DNA of 64,000 nt from Crossaster papposus (GCA_037893245.1 JBAIAA010000599.1:1612001-1676000), one strand, 5' to 3'; shown: positions 35,007 through 46,102, counted from the stretch's first letter. Translations and numbers: made by a program. The notes: generated by a model from the sequence alone, not told the origin.

Positions 35007-36952
35007 GCTGGTCACCGCACTAAAACATTCAAAACGGCAACCGCAAACAATAGTAAAATACATCTCTGCACTATTACATCCAGGGGCGGGAAGGGAACTC
35101 AATACAAGGCCGGTCACAATTCACCAAGTGATAACCCTTTGTGGCCACTTTACGCGCCGGCTACGGCCGGGATTAGTTAAACGCCTAAACGAAAACAAGG
35201 CTCGCATTGGTGGTAAGTAAACAAGTTATACATTGTATTCATAAATACCTTGGAGAATTGATAGCCTCTGATTGGTCGACTCGAGACTCGATTACGTGGG
35301 GGTGCATTAAAAGTGTACAAATACCGGCTTCACGAACAAGCAAATAAATTACCCCTTGACCAGCATTGATCAAGCATCATGTCACGCAATAATTGGCCAA
35401 ATACAACAGTCCTACAGCAACTTGTAACAAGCCTGTGTCAAATATTGAAACTGCATGCAAGTAGAAAATTTGCATCTATGGCATGCGTGTTGTCTGGTAA
35501 CGTTAGCATGTTGCCATGCACATTGGTGCTCAGTGGTCAGGTATAAGTATGGGTAATAATAATAACACATATTGAAAAGACAGGGTACTATGCATAAGCA
35601 AAAATATATTAAAGTCCTTTCACATAGTGTATACCGCAAATCTTTCTAAGTATATAAAGGTAATCCTTAATTATGTAATTTCGTATGCAAAACTCTTTTT
35701 GTTTTTATGGGCAGTAACTCTATGTATTAAAACTTCACTGCCAGTTGATATTTCCTAAATATTTGTTGTACTTAATAGGCGAAAATAAAAAATAATTTTT
35801 TTTTTACAATTTTTAGGTGTATTTAAGGTAAGTACAGGTTGTTTTTCTGGACGGCCGGATTGCCCCCTTTAATAAACAAATTGCAATGTAAGATCATTGA
35901 TTGACTAAAGGGTACTTGTGGTACATTGTCAGACATCCAACTCTGTCTATGTGTCATTGCCCTTGTAATTCTATATGTGTGTGTGTACAGTTCTTACTTG
36001 TGATGTATTGATATTTCTTATGCAGAGTTAGTCATCCCTGGAAATGACATACGTCAATTCAAAAATCGTTCTAACAAAGAACTGGATATCCTGACAAGTC
36101 CCAGTAAGTTCTTGTTTTAAAATACATAACCTGGCTTCTGATTCTCATTAAGAATTTGAACATGTATGATTTTGAAGGATTTAAAAAAAATTCTAAGAAA
36201 CCTGTAACAAATACATACAGTACATTGACAAATTAAACAATACACTACTGCTATTCCAAACAGTTCATGGACTGAGAAATAAAACACTTTTCTAGTATGG
36301 TTTGATGTGTACAGGGTGTCAAAAGTGACTGAACTTTAGAAGAAAAACAATTAAACAATTATTAAGCGGCCTGCTCCACATCACAAAGAAATGTTTTTCA
36401 TCAGCGAGTGTAAAAGTTTCACATCATTTGCACAGTCTCAAAAACCAAAATGTATACACACATTTGTTTTAAAGATGTACAAAATGATTGATGATTCAAG
36501 TCACTAATTATAGTAGGGTATGTTATAATAGTTTCATAGTTTAGTTTTTAATGTTTGCTGCATATCCTTCATTTTAAGCAATTTATAACCATAGATAGTA
36601 TATAAACAGTTTATTTTATTTCTAAACTTCTCTTTACTTACTAAACTTTCTGTAATTTAAAAATGACATTTGAAACATTTCATGATGGGATGATACATGT
36701 ACATATACATTGTACTTATGTTACAGGCACACGACTTACATCTGTATCAGCAATAAGGTTGAGGAACCTCATTATGATGCAAGTGCCCAGACACAGGCAC
36801 CCAGAGCTGGAGTGTTGGAGAACTGTACACTTGGTGAATACAAGGCCAGACAAACTGTGGTTGTACCACAAACATTTGAGGAGGCCAGCGTTGTCATTCC
36901 ATTGTTAAGCTTACAAGTCAATTACAAACATGACAAATTCAGCAACAATTAA
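35007..36952 (+). other. Possible exons of an unknown gene
   Basis: Three exon-like blocks. The first follows an acceptor at about 35,007 and opens AGHRTKTFKTATANN. The second is 36,026-36,103, between tgcag and gtaagt, and reads LVIPGNDIRQFKNRSNKELD. The third follows ttacag at about 36,726 and is open in two frames to a stop (one begins THTTYICISNKVEEP-like, the other STRLTSVSAIRL). Only the second frame fits the phase of the middle block. None has a domain I know, so this is a weak call. Confidence 0.2.
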
Positions 36953-37343
36953 ATGGCCTAAAATGATCACTGAAATACATGTCACAATCCTAGCAATGAA
37001 ATCATGCGTGTGCTATGTGAACTAGCTGTATCATTAGAATCTACACAAACATAGCCTTGGTCAAGGCGCGTTTGTCGTTATCCGTCTGTCGTTATCACTG
37101 ATCTCTATAACTGGATAGGTCGAGCGTACATTGATGGGATAGCGAGCCGTGAAGTAACCGGCGGCCATGATGGGATATTCAAAACATTGCCTTCGTGCAT
37201 GCAAAAGACGCGTAGACACGTCGAGAGTGAGACAGTGGCAGCAGCGATGGTGGGTAAAAATGCATTAAAATCATTTGTAAATAAGTAAATTTATTAAATA
37301 AACTCGCAGACTGTGCGATCAGTATCTATCTTTGTAAAAAATG

Positions 37344-37893
37344 TCAGGACTACGGTTTTAAGAGAGATTTAGGAGAACATTGTTGGGCGAAAACGATATT
37401 TTTGTTTCCACATGAATTCCAGCGGGATTTTTCCATCATTTTTTCTGAAAGAAAAACTGGGATATTTCGAAAGAACAGTAGATTTATAGAATCAGTTGGT
37501 CTAGGATACCTTACAATATGATTGAATTCCACAATACAGGTATTTTCAGACCAATTTTGTACCCATTCCATGAAGACTGTCCCGTTGACTTGCACGTCAA
37601 ACAGTTCATGGTGGTAATTTGTGTACACATTCGTACACAACATATTGTGTCATGAACTATTTGACGTGCATACATTTAATGTTCTGTAGAATTATCCCAA
37701 TATCGCAATGATCACAGTTTTTGCTCACAATTCTGGAAGTGTAGAGCCACCTATTAATAATAATAAAAGTATTATTAAATGCATGGTGTAGGCCAAGGCT
37801 ATCATGGTGAAACTTTGATGTAGACACGTATTTCCAATACTTTAGAACAATTTCATTTTTTCCCACAAATCTCTCTTAAAAAAGTAGTCCTGA
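37344..37893. mobile_element. Nested foldback element, about 550 bp
   Basis: The termini tcaggactac..ttttaagagagattt at 37,344 and their inverse aaatctctctta..gtagtcctga end at 37,893. In the middle are inverted arms tgcacgtcaaacagttcatg (about 37,592) and catgaactatttgacgtgca (about 37,650), around a core rich in gtgtacac/gtacacaa. It lies wholly inside the larger TA-flanked element, so it inserted later or evolved within it. Confidence 0.6.
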
Positions 37894-39039
37894 TGACGGA
37901 CATTCCTTACAGTGCTCAAATGAAATTTCACTCTCTGAAAAAATGGGTATGCCAAATAAATTGAGAATTTTGTGTTTTTAAAATAGCGTCATGTTACAAC
38001 ATTCTTTCCTTGGCATTTAATTTATACCTGTATATTTTTTTCTTTGTACACTACAGCTAATTGGTTTACCCAAGTCCACTTCTTGCTACTAATATGTCAG
38101 TCTGTACGGCTTATTACGGCTGGACAAGTCATAGGACGAACTGCTCCCATTATGACAGAGGGACAACAGATGACAGCGAATGTCATAACTTATTTTGTTT
38201 AACCATCAGTAAATACGGAAGCTTAATTGACCAACTACGTTTTCCAAGCTAAGCTATCTCGGTGTTCCACATCCCTATAGATGTGCTGCAAATATATTGC
38301 AGAACTCTGCATCTTGGCATTTCATGTTTCAACAATATAAGTACAGATAATAAAACAGTCGCAATAGTCACAAACCTATCTTTGTAACATGGAAATATAT
38401 TGAACATGTGTTTTATGAAAACTGACAAATCTGGTTAAAATTGTATTGTTAATATTCAAAGCAAATTATACAGATGTTAAAATGACATGGATTTACCCAG
38501 TCAGCTGTTCTCCACAATCACTGGGTAGCGGCCGCCCTGTCTACATGTTACGCTGTTCTGTCATATTTTGATGCTGTCAAATTTTGCTTTTCAATCATGG
38601 TTTTATTTTGCTTTCTTACAAAACAAATATTGTGTTCATATCGCACAAATATCTAGAAACACTCACAATTCAAAGTTAAAGCCGTACAAGGGTGTCCTAT
38701 TAAAATTTGGCCTGTGAAGAATGCTGTCAAATGTATCTTTGCATAGTATCAACAATTATTATTCTAAAATGACATCGCAAGTTTTGTTTTGGTTTTCAAT
38801 TCATAAACAGTCGGGGGTTAATTGTTTTTTATTTGGTTTTCTAACATCAGTAAACAATGCATAATAAGCATATTGTTACTATGGCAGTAGTTATTACATG
38901 TTATATGTAATGTATCAATGTAAAATAAAAAGCATTAGGCAAAATTGAATCCATTGTGTGACTTGTGTCATTATTTACACATGTAGACATGATTGATATT
39001 TTTAATTGTGATTTATTTCAAGTTTCTCAAGTTCATAGT

Positions 39040-39083
39040 TTAAGCCATAGAGCTGTATCTTTATTATACAGCTCTATGGTTTA
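39040..39083. repeat. Hairpin with 14-bp perfect stem
   Basis: ccatagagctgtat (39,045-39,058) and atacagctctatgg (39,066-39,079), with partial pairing beyond (ttaag/tttaa). The loop is seven bases. Confidence 0.85.
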
Positions 39084-40029
39084 AGCTCAAAACCACATTA
39101 TTATTTTTTCTGTCCACATGTCCAGCAAGAATTTTTGGGACCCTTTCTAAAAAATTTACTAAACATTAGGTTGATTCTAAATCTGGACACTGCCTTAAAA
39201 CCCCACGAACAAACCATGATGTGCCAATTTAATTTTCCTGAAACACATTTTTTTTCCCAATTTTTTCAACATTTTTTTATTTTATCATAAAACTGGCACT
39301 TTTTAGTGTCTGGATATAAAATTAAACCAAAACTTTCAAGAATTTCCTTAATCCCCAAAAACTCGTTTTGCCTTTTCCTATGGTTTGTGCATAAGGTTAT
39401 GATGTGGAATTCTCCCCCCCCCCCCAAAAAAAAAAATAACTAACAAAACCCCCCCAAAAAAATTTAGAAGTTGGAAATTCTTGAAAATACTTGTCCGACA
39501 TATCCCACATAGACTTTGCACTGCATTGTATCGTCTCACACGAATGTCTCATATCTTTTCCCAAAAATAGGTCTATTTAACATTGAAACTTGGCGTATAC
39601 ATGTAATTCTTGGGTGTTATTATGTTTAACTTAATTTTCCTAATCAAACTGGATCGTTTTTGTAACGTTAACTTCGTTTCCTGTGATATTACATTCGTTT
39701 CCTCGGACGTGCGCTATACAAACGTGTGTACGCCTGCAATGTCTTTAATATCCCAATATGGCCGCTGATGGCTTCACGTGCAGAGCCGCTCGACCTATCC
39801 AGTTATAGAGATCAGTGGTCGTTATCCGTCCAGAAATACACGCCACCCGCGGCCCGCATTATGCATGCTGCTAAACTTAACCATTGATCCAAGGCGTACG
39901 TTCAAGTATCTTCAGTTAATTTGCATATAATAGTGGCCGTGTGAGGTCGTTGTTTAAGCTCCTATTACCGCTGCGCTGTACGTACGGACGGGTAACGATG
40001 AACGCCTTGACCAAGGCTAACGAAAACAC

Positions 40030-41400
40030 TGTTACGATAGCAAACTACTAGTGGTGAGCAGGTAACAAGCTGATATCAGCTGTTTTGAGTGCCTGATTTG
40101 TTTGAATTAATTTGTTTCTTCCATGCAGACTGAAATAAGTAGTACAAAAATACAACTACGTATGTATTTATCTTGTTGACTTATTGGTAATAAAATAAGT
40201 CATGATAATAATTATAAAACATCATATCCCACAGCACAGCAGTCAACAATATTGCAGTAGTTGTAGCAACAATTGTTGAATTAATTTAAATATGGCTTCT
40301 GATTTGAATTTAGATGCAGAGACTTGTGACGAAATTAACAGCCCCTAGGAGCGTAAATTCCAGAGGAATTTATTGAGGATTGGTTTTTCCGCCACGACCT
40401 TTCCTCCCCACCCCTACTCTACCACTCTACCCACTCAGCCCAATCCCCTAGTAAATAGGCTGATTTTGAGAACATCTTGTATTTTTACTACAAACAGTTT
40501 ATGAACAAATTTATAAACAATCGAAATCAAACACAACAGTAGGGCCTATGTCCCGTGGTTTTGTAGTTTGTTTTTAAAACAGATTGACACTTTGGGACAT
40601 ATTGTATAAAAGTTTAAATGCGCATGTTTGCATTAGATATACATCTGTATCATTAAAACACTTGTGTTATCTGGTATTCAGCCCCTCAACCCCCTTCAAC
40701 CCCCCCCCCCCCCAAAAAAAAAAGAGTCTACAGTACATTTATATTATACAGTATTACTAACAACTGTTTTTTATATCCGTGCTTATACATGTAGGTTTCA
40801 AATCACAAAACATCCAAAGCCGGGCCTGCATGAGTGTTTCTAGATCAGCGGATGCAAAGGATTGTAGATTGCTACATTAGACATGGGCGACCACTTACAC
40901 GGGACTGCAAAGGTGACACATTTTACTCATATAACAGCAATTTCTAATTGGAGAGATTATTAAAAATAATTAAGAAAAAGTCACAAACACTTTGTTGGTT
41001 TTTCTTAAAAGTTTGTATGAGTTTAGGGTTTTGTATTGAAACCTTGCACCTGATTACCTGACCTAAGTGAACTTGTTATAAATTATGTGATTACATGGGT
41101 ACACCTAGCCAATTACTGTACCACTGTATTAACATTAGAAACTTAATTTTATACACGCACAGTTACTTTTTCGCTGGAGTATCCTTCAAGATTTTTCATT
41201 TCATTTAATTTATTTGATTGTATTGTATTTTACTGTATTTAATTTCATGTTTACGTTAGCCTTTCAGGAGAGCCCTTCAACAGAGACTTAGTACTTTTGG
41301 GTAATCTTTCGGGAGCTGTTTTGTTTTCTTTTTGTTCTTAATTTGTTTGTCTTTGTTTTTACTGTTTATCCCGAGAAAGTGAAATAGATTGTTTTCGTTA
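40030..41400. other. Intergenic DNA, no supported gene
   Basis: Includes a C-run followed by an A-run at about 40,701-40,724. A well-placed ATG at 40,292 opens only an 18-codon frame. No exon could be firmly assigned. Confidence 0.45.
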
Positions 41401-41429
41401 GTCTCTTATTTTGTTTATCAAATTTATAG

Positions 41430-42357
41430 GGTTGGACATAAACAAAGATGATACTCCATTATTCCTCAATCCCGGAGGGAGATCAGTCTACAACATTTCT
41501 CAGACCACCAATAGGGTATGGCAGTCAATGCATATGGGAGGATCATGCAACCCAACCATAATGACAAAGACGGCTGCAACTAAAGTACTTGCCATTTGTT
41601 CTGTCAGTTGTTGTATTCCTGAGTCCTGGTTATTATGTCATAACATTCTAGTTGGGATGAATTAAGAACAGGCATGAGATTCGTTATTAGAATTTTTCAG
41701 AGATTATGATAAGTTTTTGGACATTCTTTCAAATTAAAAATCTCATCCCTGGATGGTTGATTTCAATATTGTGCTCAATGAATTTAAGTTGTGTATATGC
41801 ATGTAATACAAAAAAGCTCATGCCATAATTGTAATCTTAACCCAGTTTTGTGCTACCTTCAAGTATGGGGTCAATCCGTATCAAATCACTGATGGGTTAA
41901 ACCCCACCCCCTTCAAATTAGTTCATATTTGTTTTATAGGGTTATTTAGGGCAGGTTAGTTTTAGTGGCGTTCGACCACTAAGCGGTTTTCGTGCTACTA
42001 CATGCTATTTTTGTGTTGATTTTGACCAAAATGAGCGGGGCAGCCATAGTCAAAGGACCATTACCTCCCTAACCTGTTGACCAAATGTGCTGATTTTGAT
42101 TTCATTAGAAAGATAACATATAAATAACCCAATTTTTGGAAATATTTTGGAGCAGTTTGACCCACATTGACCGTTATACCTTTTCTTTAACTTTGACCTT
42201 AAATAATTATATCCAGGCCGTTGGTAATCTCACCACTGAAGAGGCAAACAACGTTGCAGAGTTAATGGCGCATGAGCCTAGCTAGCAACCAAAGGTCATA
42301 CTATGTGGCTGCCCAAGGCATGAGAAAAAAATGTTGGCTTGGCAACATGTCTCCGAG
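41430..42357 (+). pseudogene. Tyrosine-recombinase-like catalytic region, two exons
   Basis: Exon 41,430-41,584 (AG at 41,428-41,429, GT at 41,585) reads LDINKDDTPLFLNPGG, SVYNISQTTNRVWQSM and NPTIMTKTAATK. Exon 42,217-42,357 (cag before, gtagta after) joins in phase 0 and reads AVGNLTTEEANNVAELMAH. A TAG then stops the frame at 42,283. In the next frame SNQRSYYVAAQGMRKK follows directly. The pattern (a TAAT helix, a LMAH box, then paired Tyr) resembles the C-terminal half of eukaryotic tyrosine recombinases of the Crypton/DIRS type. These use an Arg, a second Arg or His and a nucleophilic Tyr. The Arg expected before TAAT is Thr here, and the Tyr is out of frame, so it is unlikely to be active. 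The homology is by eye only. Confidence 0.5.
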
Positions 42358-43087
42358 GTAGTAACCATGGTAAGACTCTGATGCTGCTGTTTTAATAATT
42401 TCTTCTCGGTAATAATACAATATCATAAAATACAATTGACAATTGTTGGCTGCTGTGTTGAGGGGCATCCGAGGTGAAGCAAAGGCTTACAAAAAGTAGG
42501 TCGTTAAAAAGAGTAGACAACAATTGTTTTGTTATATTTTTGTTTTGAGTAAAAAATATCTATAGCTGTAACGTATTGTGCAAGTAATTTTAATTAAAAG
42601 ATGGTGTGTCCGTGCTTTAAGGGGGTTGAACCCTGAAAACAAAAATTATTATAAAACAAACATTGATAATTTTCTAGAATTGTAGTTGTTATGAGCTTTC
42701 AAATATTTGTAATATTTGCATATAATTAGGACGAAAAAGAACCCCACCCACCATGCCAACAGGAACCCAGTCAGGCACGTATTGAAGCCATGTTTTTTTA
42801 CATGGAATCAATTAAAGAAGAAAAATAAAGAAAACAGGGCATTCACATGTACCTTTGTAATGGCTGAGGATCATTTAATAAATGGAAATAAAGGAAACAA
42901 TCCGTCTTTGCAAGTTATGTTTAAAAAATAGTCTTTGGAGGTATGAACACTAGAAAGACTGGCCCACGGTTGAAAAGTTTGTATAGATTGACCATAATGT
43001 TAATTGGTATTGATATGTGCTAATTTCCCTTAACTGTAAACAATGCAGCAAAACACTTTTACTCTGTTGTCTTTTTGTTTCCAGTGT

Positions 43088-43260
43088 TTTTCCCAGATTC
43101 AAAACGAATGACGGATAAACATTTAAGGCCAGAAATATTTGTTATCAGCAGCTAGCAAGGCCGGAAATATCATTGGAAACCGCCTTGGATCAAGTTTCGT
43201 TAAAAATACTCTCGTGCCTGGGCTCGGTCTCCCCTAATAATCCTGGTGCAAACTGGTTAA
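43088..43260. repeat. Dispersed repeat, copy 2
   Basis: Same ordered blocks as 4,130-4,300: ttcaaaacg, gataaaca, agctagcaagg, ggaaat, aagtttcgtta, ggctcggt and aataatcc. Divergence is high. Confidence 0.55.
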
Positions 43261-43611
43261 TGAAAGTCTTGTTTCAATAAAATACCTGAAACTAAACAAA
43301 CAAAATCAAAGTGATTTTTTTGGTGTGATTTTTCCATTGATTTTAATTTAAATAGAGTGATTTAAATCAAACATCCTTGTCATCGACTTTGAGGTACATT
43401 TTTGAAAAATATTTTAATACCGTCTTCAAATAGAAACATTTTATAAAAGGAAATTACCTTATATACCGCAGAAATCCAAAGTTGTTACTAGTTTTAAATC
43501 ATAACTAGCCATCCGAATGAGGGCACTTTAATTTGTGGCAAGACTCGGAGACTTTCTATTTGTTGTTTACATTTCTTTAATAGTCCCTCTCAATTACTTT
43601 TTGTGCTGCAG

Positions 43612-43683
43612 GAAATGTCGCTCAAGGGGCATGCGGATAAATGCCAACCGCCCTCAACTGCAAGCAGTGATACAACAGTGACA
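43612..43683 (+). CDS. Cassette exon A of a four-exon tandem array
   Basis: 72 nt between gctgcag and gtaattt, phase 0 at both ends. It reads EMSLKGHADKCQPPSTASS then DTTVT, a short Ser/Thr-rich segment with one Cys. Exons B, C and D downstream are diverged copies of 72, 69 and 99 nt. All length differences are multiples of three, which argues for translation. The array lies downstream, in the same orientation, of the tyrosine-recombinase-like exons and could belong to that gene. An alternative phase would end each exon in TGA. Confidence 0.5.
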
Positions 43684-43934
43684 GTAATTTTTTTTGTTTT
43701 TAATTTGATGATAGTTGTACAAGAAATGGTACTGGTGAAAAAAGGCAGAATTAACAAGGAAAAACATAGACTGTCAAATGTGGCTATATAGTCAGATCAA
43801 ATTAACATTATAATAGACAAAACAATTTAGGGAACAAACATGACAAAAGATGGCAAATTTACATTATTTACATCTAGGCACAATTTCATGCCTTTGCTGA
43901 CCTACGGATTTCTGTGCTATTTTTTGTGCTGCAG

Positions 43935-44006
43935 GAAATGTCGTCCAAGCCGGGGCACGCTGTATGCCAAACACCCTCAACTACAAGCAGTGATACAACA
44001 GTGACA
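43935..44006 (+). CDS. Cassette exon B of the tandem array
   Basis: 72 nt between gctgcag and gtaagttgc, phase 0. It reads EMSSKPGHAVCQTPSTTSS then DTTVT. It differs from exon A by compensating in-frame indels. The downstream intron is almost identical to that after exon C, so B and C come from a recent duplication of about 285 bp. Confidence 0.5.
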
Positions 44007-44219
44007 GTAAGTTGCTTTTAACATTATTGTGTTCTCATAGCGCAGATTATCGTTAATCTTAGTATCGATAAACTCAATGTGCTTTACAAATTTAATCGTT
44101 ACAAAAATGTCATTAAAATACATTAAAACTGCTGGATGCGACAAGGCCTAAAATATGTTTTACATACTTTGCTGACCTAAGGATTTCTGTGCTGAAGATC
44201 ATTATTTTTTGTGCTGCAG

Positions 44220-44288
44220 GAAATGTCGTCCAAGGGGCACGCTGTATGCCAAACAACCTCAACTACAAGCAGTGATACAACAGTGACA
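44220..44288 (+). CDS. Cassette exon C of the tandem array
   Basis: 69 nt between gctgcag and gtaagttgc, phase 0. It reads EMSSKGHAVCQTTSTTSS then DTTVT, one codon shorter than B. It shares about 120 bp of following intron with exon B before a GTCACACG minisatellite begins. Confidence 0.5.
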
Positions 44289-44445
44289 GTAAGTTGCTTT
44301 TAACATTATTGTGTTCTCATTACGCAGATTATCGTTAATCTTAGTATCGATGAACTCAATGTGCTTTACAAATTTTATCATTACAAAAATGTCAATACTT
44401 TTACTTTTATTGCTGGGTCGTGTGACGTTGCGTGCACAGTTACGT

Positions 44446-44571
44446 GTTACGTCACACGATTATTCATGTTACCTTACGCGAATATTCATGTTACGTCACA
44501 CGATTATTCACGTTGCGTCACGCGATTATTTACGTTACGTCACGCGATTATTCATGTTGCGTCACACGCGC
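44446..44571. repeat. 22-mer minisatellite GTTACGTCACACGATTATTCA(T)
   Basis: Five full copies and a partial one of a 22-base unit with G/A and C/T variants, in the intron between cassette exons C and D. It is rich in ACGTCAC (CRE-like) palindromes. Confidence 0.85.
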
Positions 44572-44609
44572 ATGGCCATTACCCATTGTTCAGGTCTTTA
44601 ATAGCTGAT

Positions 44610-44745
44610 CAGGGATTCAAGTCGAGTATAGTTATTTGTCTGCAGTGAGTCAAGTAGAGTCATTTATCCGTCGGAAGTAGAGTTGAGCCACAAAAATGTG
44701 ACTTGAGTCGGACTCAAATCGAGTCATTATCTTGAGTTATTAGAA
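44610..44745. repeat. Degenerate GTCGAGTC-type repeat, second locus
   Basis: Variants of gagtcaagtagagtca, gacttgagtcgg and actcaaatcgagtc. This is the same family as 715-868. Confidence 0.55.
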
Positions 44746-44778
44746 CACTGCATAATACAAAATATTATTTTGCTACAG

Positions 44779-44877
44779 GAAAGAAGGGAGAGAGTGGACA
44801 GAGTATGCCAACCAACTGCCAGCTGTCGTGATAAAACAGTGACAGTAACTGCCAGCCGTCGTGATAAAACAGTGACA
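44779..44877 (+). CDS. Cassette exon D of the tandem array, internally duplicated
   Basis: 99 nt between ctacag and gtaagttgc, phase 0. It reads ERRERVDRVCQPTASCRD and then KTVT twice, through an internal 33-nt duplication. It is the most diverged copy but keeps CQP, the closing TVT and both splice sites. The duplicated part creates an extra internal gacagta, a possible second donor. Confidence 0.45.
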
Positions 44878-45453
44878 GTAAGTTGCTTTTTAAACAAATT
44901 ACCAGTCTGCCATTGCAACTATAAAAAATAACCAACCAAATGATTGTTGAAAAGCCTACTTGTTGTAAAAATATTATTGACACGGAACTTCCCTGTTAAA
45001 ATATTTCTTCTGATATCCTGCCATTTTGAAGAAAACAAATTTCTGTTGGTAGTTCATAATTAGTGAATTGTGCGAGCAAGTATTGACACTGGGGCACACT
45101 GTATTAAAATGAACACATCTGTGTCGGTAACAAGCTCAGTTATCTACCATTTTAAATTCTCTCCTTGCCATAATGTCATCGAGCTACATGTCAAAATAAT
45201 AAAAAAAAAAATTAATTAGCACTGAGAAGAATTGTAGGTTTTTATTTGCAAAGAATTACCTACCAAATAGCAATAACGTTGCAGCATTTTCCATCAATAT
45301 GAATTAAAGTTGATCAGACTATTATAAGCAGATAAATAAATGATACACACACGGTCATGATTTGTGTGACTACACGCCTCAGCCAAACGAATTTTATTGA
45401 AAACGTTCTCAAAACAATTTTCCCGGCTACCGTTTTATGAGGGGCCACCGGGA

Positions 45454-45635
45454 ATTGTGTAGCACCAAAGGTATTTAACTTCACTTGTTATGGGGCACCA
45501 ACGGCCCCCAGAGCACCATCAGCTCTGTATCAATGTCAGAGTTTGGGCACCAACAAGCCCCTAGGCACCAACAGCCTAGACCATTGATCATTCTACACAA
45601 TGGGCGCCAAAAGCCCCTGGGCATCAAAGGCCCAG
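45454..45635. other. Array of six short hairpins with covarying stems, possible structured RNA
   Basis: Six consecutive perfect stems each close a 7-8-base loop of the form RYCAWMR. They are GGGGC/GCCCC (45,492-45,508), CAGAGC/GCTCTG (45,509-45,527), GGGC/GCCC (45,545-45,560), CTAGGC/GCCTAG (45,561-45,579), GGGC/GCCC (45,602-45,616) and CTGGGC/GCCCAG (45,617-45,635). Stems differ between units but always pair. Longer-range pairs ATCAATG/CATTGAT (45,529-45,535 with 45,582-45,588) and ATTGTGTAG/CTACACAAT (45,454-45,462 with 45,593-45,601) would enclose hairpins 3-4 and 1-4. The strand is unknown. No RNA family is recognised. Confidence 0.5.
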
Positions 45636-45677
45636 AAACAATTTTCTTGTGAAGTTAGTGTTTCGATCATCGAGTGA

Positions 45678-45707
45678 CCTGGTTTGTTGACCCCGCCAGG
45701 AGACCAG
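45678..45707. repeat. Short hairpin beside the hairpin array
   Basis: cctggt (45,678-45,683) pairs with accagg (45,702-45,707). The BEL target site ten bases further on is itself flanked by aaccta/taggt when the BEL is mentally excised. Confidence 0.45.
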
Positions 45708-45717
45708 GTTAACCTAC

Positions 45718-46102
45718 TGTGAAATAGTGTAGGGTACACCGGAAAGGGAAGGCGCAGTTGGGTCGAAGGTTACACGCAGTAATCATGGACAGCGATCAAA
45801 CTGTTGTTGGGCAAGCAACACTGACTGTTTATTAGTCCCAAATCAGGAAAACAATACTTGGGTTGATGATATACAGATGAAATGTACTGCAGGATACAAT
45901 CAGGAGTACGTGTGGTTCAACGGAAAACCTGTGATTATTTCGTCAATGACGCACAGAAAGGGTAAATTATGGTAAATTAGGATGTAATCAAACGGAGGTT
46001 TTTAACGGCTTGCAACAAACGGAAATGAGAAAACGGGTCTAAAACACTCTGTCGATTGAGGGCGCTATAACGTTTTCGGAGCGCATCAGGGACTTTCTGA
46101 CA
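45718..46102 (-). repeat. 3' LTR of the young BEL element
   Basis: 385 bp, TG...CA ends on the minus strand. The sequence just inside (46,103-46,115 minus strand, gtgggggcggc) is the probable polypurine tract. Confidence 0.93.

Larger units (their letters stand above)
37052..40019. mobile_element. About 3-kb TA-flanked inverted-repeat element, non-coding
   Basis: The outer ends are TAGCCTTGGTCAAGGCG at 37,052 and its inverse ending at 40,019, with TA as a possible target duplication. The arms are inverted for about 150 bp, with ctctataactggataggtcg as the best-conserved part (left about 37,105, right about 39,785). The right arm holds about 130 bp not present in the left. The tip itself is palindromic (GCCTTG-GT-CAAGGC). 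No transposase was found inside. It contains a nested element at 37,344-37,893, a hairpin at about 39,045 and C-run/A-run tracts. Confidence 0.7.

Noticed and set aside
36663-36952. Terminal exon with two overlapping open frames
   Set aside because: Neither frame matches a known domain and the frame that fits the upstream exon phase has shadow-like composition. Kept only as part of a low-confidence block.
40292-40348. ATG in good context opening an 18-codon frame
   Set aside because: It stops almost at once and no donor site in frame could be defended.
44311-44648. ORFs of 95 codons in the cassette-exon region
   Set aside because: They run through the 22-mer minisatellite and intron sequence, and the repeated peptide comes from the repeat.
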